DNA of 15,050 nucleotides from Bryobacterales bacterium. GTDB taxonomy: Bacteria; Acidobacteriota; Terriglobia; Bryobacterales; Bryobacteraceae. Shown here piece by piece: positions 12,848-15,050 of this stretch. The notes beneath the pieces were generated by a model. It worked only from the letters and a program-made list of their open reading frames with translations. It did not search any database and was not told the DNA's origin. The DNA is taken from the NCBI GenBank assembly GCA_003139735.1, contig PLGA01000476.1, positions 1 to 15,050 of the forward strand, given 5' to 3'. Every line of letters begins with the position of its first letter. Positions within the stretch are counted from its first letter, which is position 1. Made by a program: the position numbers and the translations under genes.

Positions 12848-13801
12848 ATGGCGTTCGTCGCACCGATACCGCGCTTGGCCCGTACGCAAGCCGAACCGTT
12901 GCTGGCCACCATCGGCAACACGCCCTTGCTGCGCCTCGAGAAGATCCCGAGGGAGTTTCCGGGCATTGAGATCTTTGCGAAGGCCGAGTACTTTAACCCC
13001 GGCGGGTCGGTGAAGGACCGGGCCGCGCTCAACATGATCCTGGATGGCGAGCGCTCCGGCAAACTGAACCACCGGCGCGTCATCCTGGACGCCACCAGCG
13101 GCAATACGGGCATTGCGTACGCCATGATCGGGGCGAATCGCGGCTACAAGGTCAAGCTCTGCCTGCCCGCCAACGCGTCCATCGAACGCAAGCGCATCTT
13201 GAAGGCCTACGGCGCGGAGATGGTGTTCAGCGACGCGGCGGAGGGTTCCGACGGCGCCATCCGTTTATGCCGCAAGCTCTACCTTGAGGACCCTGATGCG
13301 TATTTTTATCCCGACCAGTACAACAATCCGGCGAACTGGAAAGCCCACTTTGAGGGCACCGGGCGGGAGATCGTCGAGCAGACCGCGGGGCGTCTCACGC
13401 ATTTTGTGGCGGCCATGGGTACGAGCGGCACGTTCATGGGTGTGAGCCGCCGTTTGCGCCGCGACGTGCCGGACGCCAAGTGCTACTCGGTGCAGCCGTC
13501 CAGCGGTTTTCATGGCCTGGAAGGGTTGAAGCACATGCCCACGGCGATCGTGCCTGGAATCTACGACGAGACGCTGGCGGATGGCAATCTCTGGATCGAA
13601 ACCGAGGACGCCTACGCCATGGTGCGGCGATTGGCGCGTGAGGAAGGCTTGCTGGTAGGCATCTCTTCGGGGTGCAACGTGCTCGCGGCTACCATGCTGG
13701 CCCGGGACCTGGCGGCGCGCGGCGAAAGCGCCATCATCGTCACCATGCTGTGCGACAGCGCCGACAAGTACCTGAGCGAGCATTTCTGGGAAGAGGCATG
13801 A
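12848..13801 (+). CDS. cysM: Cysteine synthase, CysM-like (probably sulfur-carrier dependent)
   Basis: A 317-residue PLP-dependent beta-replacement enzyme. The PLP lysine is Lys56 in NPGGSVKDRAA; the substrate loop TSGNTG is at 83-88, the phosphate-binding loop GTSGTF at 191-196 and the GISSG segment at 271-275. In place of the usual O-acetylserine sulfhydrylase stretch after the fourth core motif it has FHGLEGLKHMPTAIVPGIYD (221-240), resembling the VPELYD-type segment of M. tuberculosis CysM. This, with the downstream JAMM, CysO-like and MoeB-like genes, suggests it takes sulfur from a carrier-protein thiocarboxylate and not from free sulfide. Whether O-phosphoserine or O-acetylserine is the acceptor cannot be decided here. 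It is first in the operon; its TGA overlaps the next ATG by four bases (ATGA at 13798-13801). Cystathionine beta-synthase-like activity is a less likely alternative. Confidence 0.92.
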   Translation: MAFVAPIPRLARTQAEPLLATIGNTPLLRLEKIPREFPGIEIFAKAEYFNPGGSVKDRAALNMILDGERSGKLNHRRVILDATSGNTGIAYAMIGANRGYKVKLCLPANASIERKRILKAYGAEMVFSDAAEGSDGAIRLCRKLYLEDPDAYFYPDQYNNPANWKAHFEGTGREIVEQTAGRLTHFVAAMGTSGTFMGVSRRLRRDVPDAKCYSVQPSSGFHGLEGLKHMPTAIVPGIYDETLADGNLWIETEDAYAMVRRLAREEGLLVGISSGCNVLAATMLARDLAARGESAIIVTMLCDSADKYLSEHFWEEA

Positions 13802-14214
13802 TCCGGATCGAAGGGGCGGCATGGGCGTCCATGGTGGCGCACGCCGAAGGCGCCTACCCGAACGAATGCTGCGGGGCCATGCTGGGGTCCAACGGGGACG
13901 GCGTCAAGCTGGTGCGGGAGGCGCTGCCTCTGGAAAACGCCTTCGCGGGCGAGCAGGCCGCGCGCTATGAACTGCGGCCCGAAGATCTGCTGGCGGCCGA
14001 CCGGGCCGCGCGCGAGCGCCGCATGGAGTTGATCGGCATCTACCACTCGCACCCCGATTGCGACGCCTATTTCTCACAGACCGATTTGAAGAATTCATGC
14101 CCGTGGTACTCGTTCGTGGTGCTTTCCATCCGCAACGGCAAGTTTCATCACGCCAACAGTTGGCTGCCAAACGTCGAACAGACCGCGGCAGAGAAAGAGG
14201 AGCTGAGTTACTGA
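13798..14214 (+). CDS. mec: JAMM/MPN metalloprotease, Mec-like (M67 family)
   Basis: A 138-residue zinc peptidase. The JAMM motif is complete: Glu23 in PNECCG, His83 and His85 in IYHSHPD, Ser93 and Asp96 in YFSQTD. In M. tuberculosis the related Mec+ cuts cysteine off CysO; in Pseudomonas QbsD trims residues after the Gly-Gly of the carrier QbsE. Either or both jobs are plausible here because the next gene encodes a carrier with two residues after its Gly-Gly. The ATG at 13798 overlaps the cysM stop by four bases, with a GGAAGAGG run just upstream. The frame is open further upstream to 13672, but that part is out-of-frame translation of cysM. Its stop is one base before the carrier gene start. 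Confidence 0.92.
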   Translation: MIRIEGAAWASMVAHAEGAYPNECCGAMLGSNGDGVKLVREALPLENAFAGEQAARYELRPEDLLAADRAARERRMELIGIYHSHPDCDAYFSQTDLKNSCPWYSFVVLSIRNGKFHHANSWLPNVEQTAAEKEELSY

Positions 14215-14215
14215 A

Positions 14216-14494
14216 ATGCCCAAAGTTCTGATCCCTACGCCCCTGCGGCAGTTTACCGGCAAACAGGATGCCGTGGCCGTTCCCGGCGCCACCGTGGGCG
14301 AAGCGCTAAACGCGCTGACCGCGCAGTTCCCCGAGTTGCGCAAGCAGATTTTCAACGACGAAGGCAAGGTCCGCAGCTTCGTGAACGTCTATCTCAACGA
14401 CGAGGACGTTCGCTACCTTGGCAAAGACGCCACGGCGGCGAAGGATGACGACACCATCTCGCTGGTGCCGTCCATCGCCGGAGGCCGCAGGTGA
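14216..14494 (+). CDS. cysO: CysO/ThiS/MoaD-like sulfur carrier protein ending Gly-Gly-Arg-Arg
   Basis: A 92-residue ubiquitin-fold sulfur carrier. Family marks are TPLRQFTGKQDAV (8-20), TVGEALNAL (26-34), FVNVYLNDEDVRYLGKDAT (55-73) and the end ISLVPSIAGG (81-90), close to CysO of M. tuberculosis. The carrier normally ends in Gly-Gly, whose carboxylate is adenylated and thiocarboxylated. Here Arg91-Arg92 follow, so the encoded form cannot be activated directly and two residues must be removed first. GAGGAG at 14197-14202 is a rather distant (13-base) ribosome binding site, and the one-base gap to the peptidase gene suggests coupled translation. The codons GGA GGC for Gly89-Gly90 form the GGAGG ribosome binding site (14480-14484) of the next gene, whose GTG overlaps this TGA. 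Confidence 0.92.
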   Translation: MPKVLIPTPLRQFTGKQDAVAVPGATVGEALNALTAQFPELRKQIFNDEGKVRSFVNVYLNDEDVRYLGKDATAAKDDDTISLVPSIAGGRR

Positions 14495-15050
14495 CTACCG
14501 CAGTCCAGGAGGCCGCTCTCTCAAACGAAGAAATCCTGCGCTACAGCCGGCACTTGATCATCCCCGAAGTCGGCATGGAAGGCCAGCAGAAGCTGAAAGC
14601 TGCCAAGGTGCTGCTGATCGGCGCCGGGGGATTGGGCGCTCCCTTGAGCCTCTACCTCACGGCCGCCGGCGTGGGCCGCATCGGCATCGTCGATTTCGAT
14701 GTGGTCGATTCCACCAACCTGCAGCGACAGGTGATTCACTCGACGGCCGACGTGGGACGCAAGAAGATCGATTCCGCGGCCGAGAAGATGCGCGCCATCA
14801 ATCCGAATGTGAATGTGGTCAAGCACGAGACCGCGCTCACGAGCGAGAACGCGTTAGAGATTCTCAAGGACTACGACTTGGTGGTGGACGGCACCGACAA
14901 CTTTCCCACCCGGTACCTGGTCAACGACGCCTGCGTGCTGCTGGGCAAGCCGAACGTGTACGGGTCCATCTTCCGATTCGAAGGGCAGGCCACGGTGTTC
15001 GCGTATGCCGGCGGCCCGTGCTATCGCTGCCTTTATCCCGAGCCGCCGCC
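14491..15050 (+). CDS. moeB: MoeB/MoeZ/ThiF-type E1-like adenylyltransferase, 3' end outside the window
   Basis: Only the first 186 residues are present. The enzyme adenylates the C-terminal glycine of ThiS/MoaD/CysO carriers, the step before sulfur transfer. Visible marks: LRYSRHLIIPEVGMEGQQKL (16-35), nucleotide loop GAGGLG (44-49), FDVVDSTNLQRQ with Arg79 (69-80), Lys92, DGTDNFPTRYLVND (133-146) and the first zinc CxxC pair, Cys177 and Cys180. The GTG at 14491-14493 overlaps the carrier stop (GTGA) and has GGAGG six bases upstream. The partner zinc cysteines, and any C-terminal rhodanese domain that would make it MoeZ-like, lie outside the window. It is the fourth gene of the operon and presumably serves the carrier encoded just before it. 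Confidence 0.93.
   Translation, partial: MTTAVQEAALSNEEILRYSRHLIIPEVGMEGQQKLKAAKVLLIGAGGLGAPLSLYLTAAGVGRIGIVDFDVVDSTNLQRQVIHSTADVGRKKIDSAAEKMRAINPNVNVVKHETALTSENALEILKDYDLVVDGTDNFPTRYLVNDACVLLGKPNVYGSIFRFEGQATVFAYAGGPCYRCLYPEPP

Overview
The window is 15 kb of GC-rich bacterial chromosome with densely packed, mostly metabolic and regulatory genes. The gene set fits an Acidobacteriota-type genome of the Solibacter/Bryobacterales kind: a Tat-exported sugar isomerase/epimerase-like protein, a secreted beta-helix protein with a thioredoxin-like tail, a doubled DUF507 protein, a sigma-54 regulator and a CysM-Mec-CysO-MoeB cluster. This placement is inferred from gene content only; there is no rRNA or other phylogenetic marker. 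I see no tRNA, rRNA, CRISPR array, insertion sequence or prophage gene.

Layout: (1) 2-1249, plus strand: a family 4 uracil-DNA glycosylase that enters from outside the window, then a protein made of two DUF507 copies. (2) 1275-2604: an adenosine-specific kinase (minus) divergent from an orphan NarL/LuxR-type response regulator (plus) with a near-consensus sigma-70 promoter. (3) 2691-4541, minus: a small protein of unknown function followed by an NtrC-type sigma-54 response regulator, probably one operon. (4) 4638-5795, plus: a Tat-exported TIM-barrel isomerase/epimerase-like protein with a low-complexity insert. (5) 5804-10197, minus: an APC amino-acid permease, an MFS transporter of the anion:cation symporter type, and an acyl-CoA synthetase, in that transcription order. 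(6) 10259-11983, plus: a secreted parallel beta-helix protein fused to a thioredoxin-like domain without CxxC. (7) 12025-12687, plus: a VapBC toxin-antitoxin pair with a 9-bp inverted repeat over its -10 element and start codon. (8) 12848-15050, plus: a tightly overlapping operon for protein-bound sulfide cysteine synthesis (CysM-like synthase, JAMM peptidase, CysO-like sulfur carrier, MoeB/MoeZ-like activating enzyme cut by the window end), driven by a strong extended -10 promoter.

How the genes work together: the clearest system is region 8. By analogy with Mycobacterium tuberculosis, the MoeB/MoeZ-like enzyme adenylates the Gly-Gly end of the carrier and leads to a thiocarboxylate, the CysM-like synthase builds cysteine on the carrier, and the JAMM peptidase releases it. 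Here the carrier ends in Gly-Gly-Arg-Arg, so it seems to need trimming before activation. The JAMM peptidase next door is the obvious candidate, as QbsD is for QbsE in thioquinolobactin synthesis. The codons for that Gly-Gly also form the Shine-Dalgarno sequence of the next gene.

A second theme is start sites without a Shine-Dalgarno sequence but with a -10-like hexamer 6 to 8 bases upstream (4541 minus, 10197 minus, 10259 plus, 12025 plus), which suggests leaderless or nearly leaderless transcripts.
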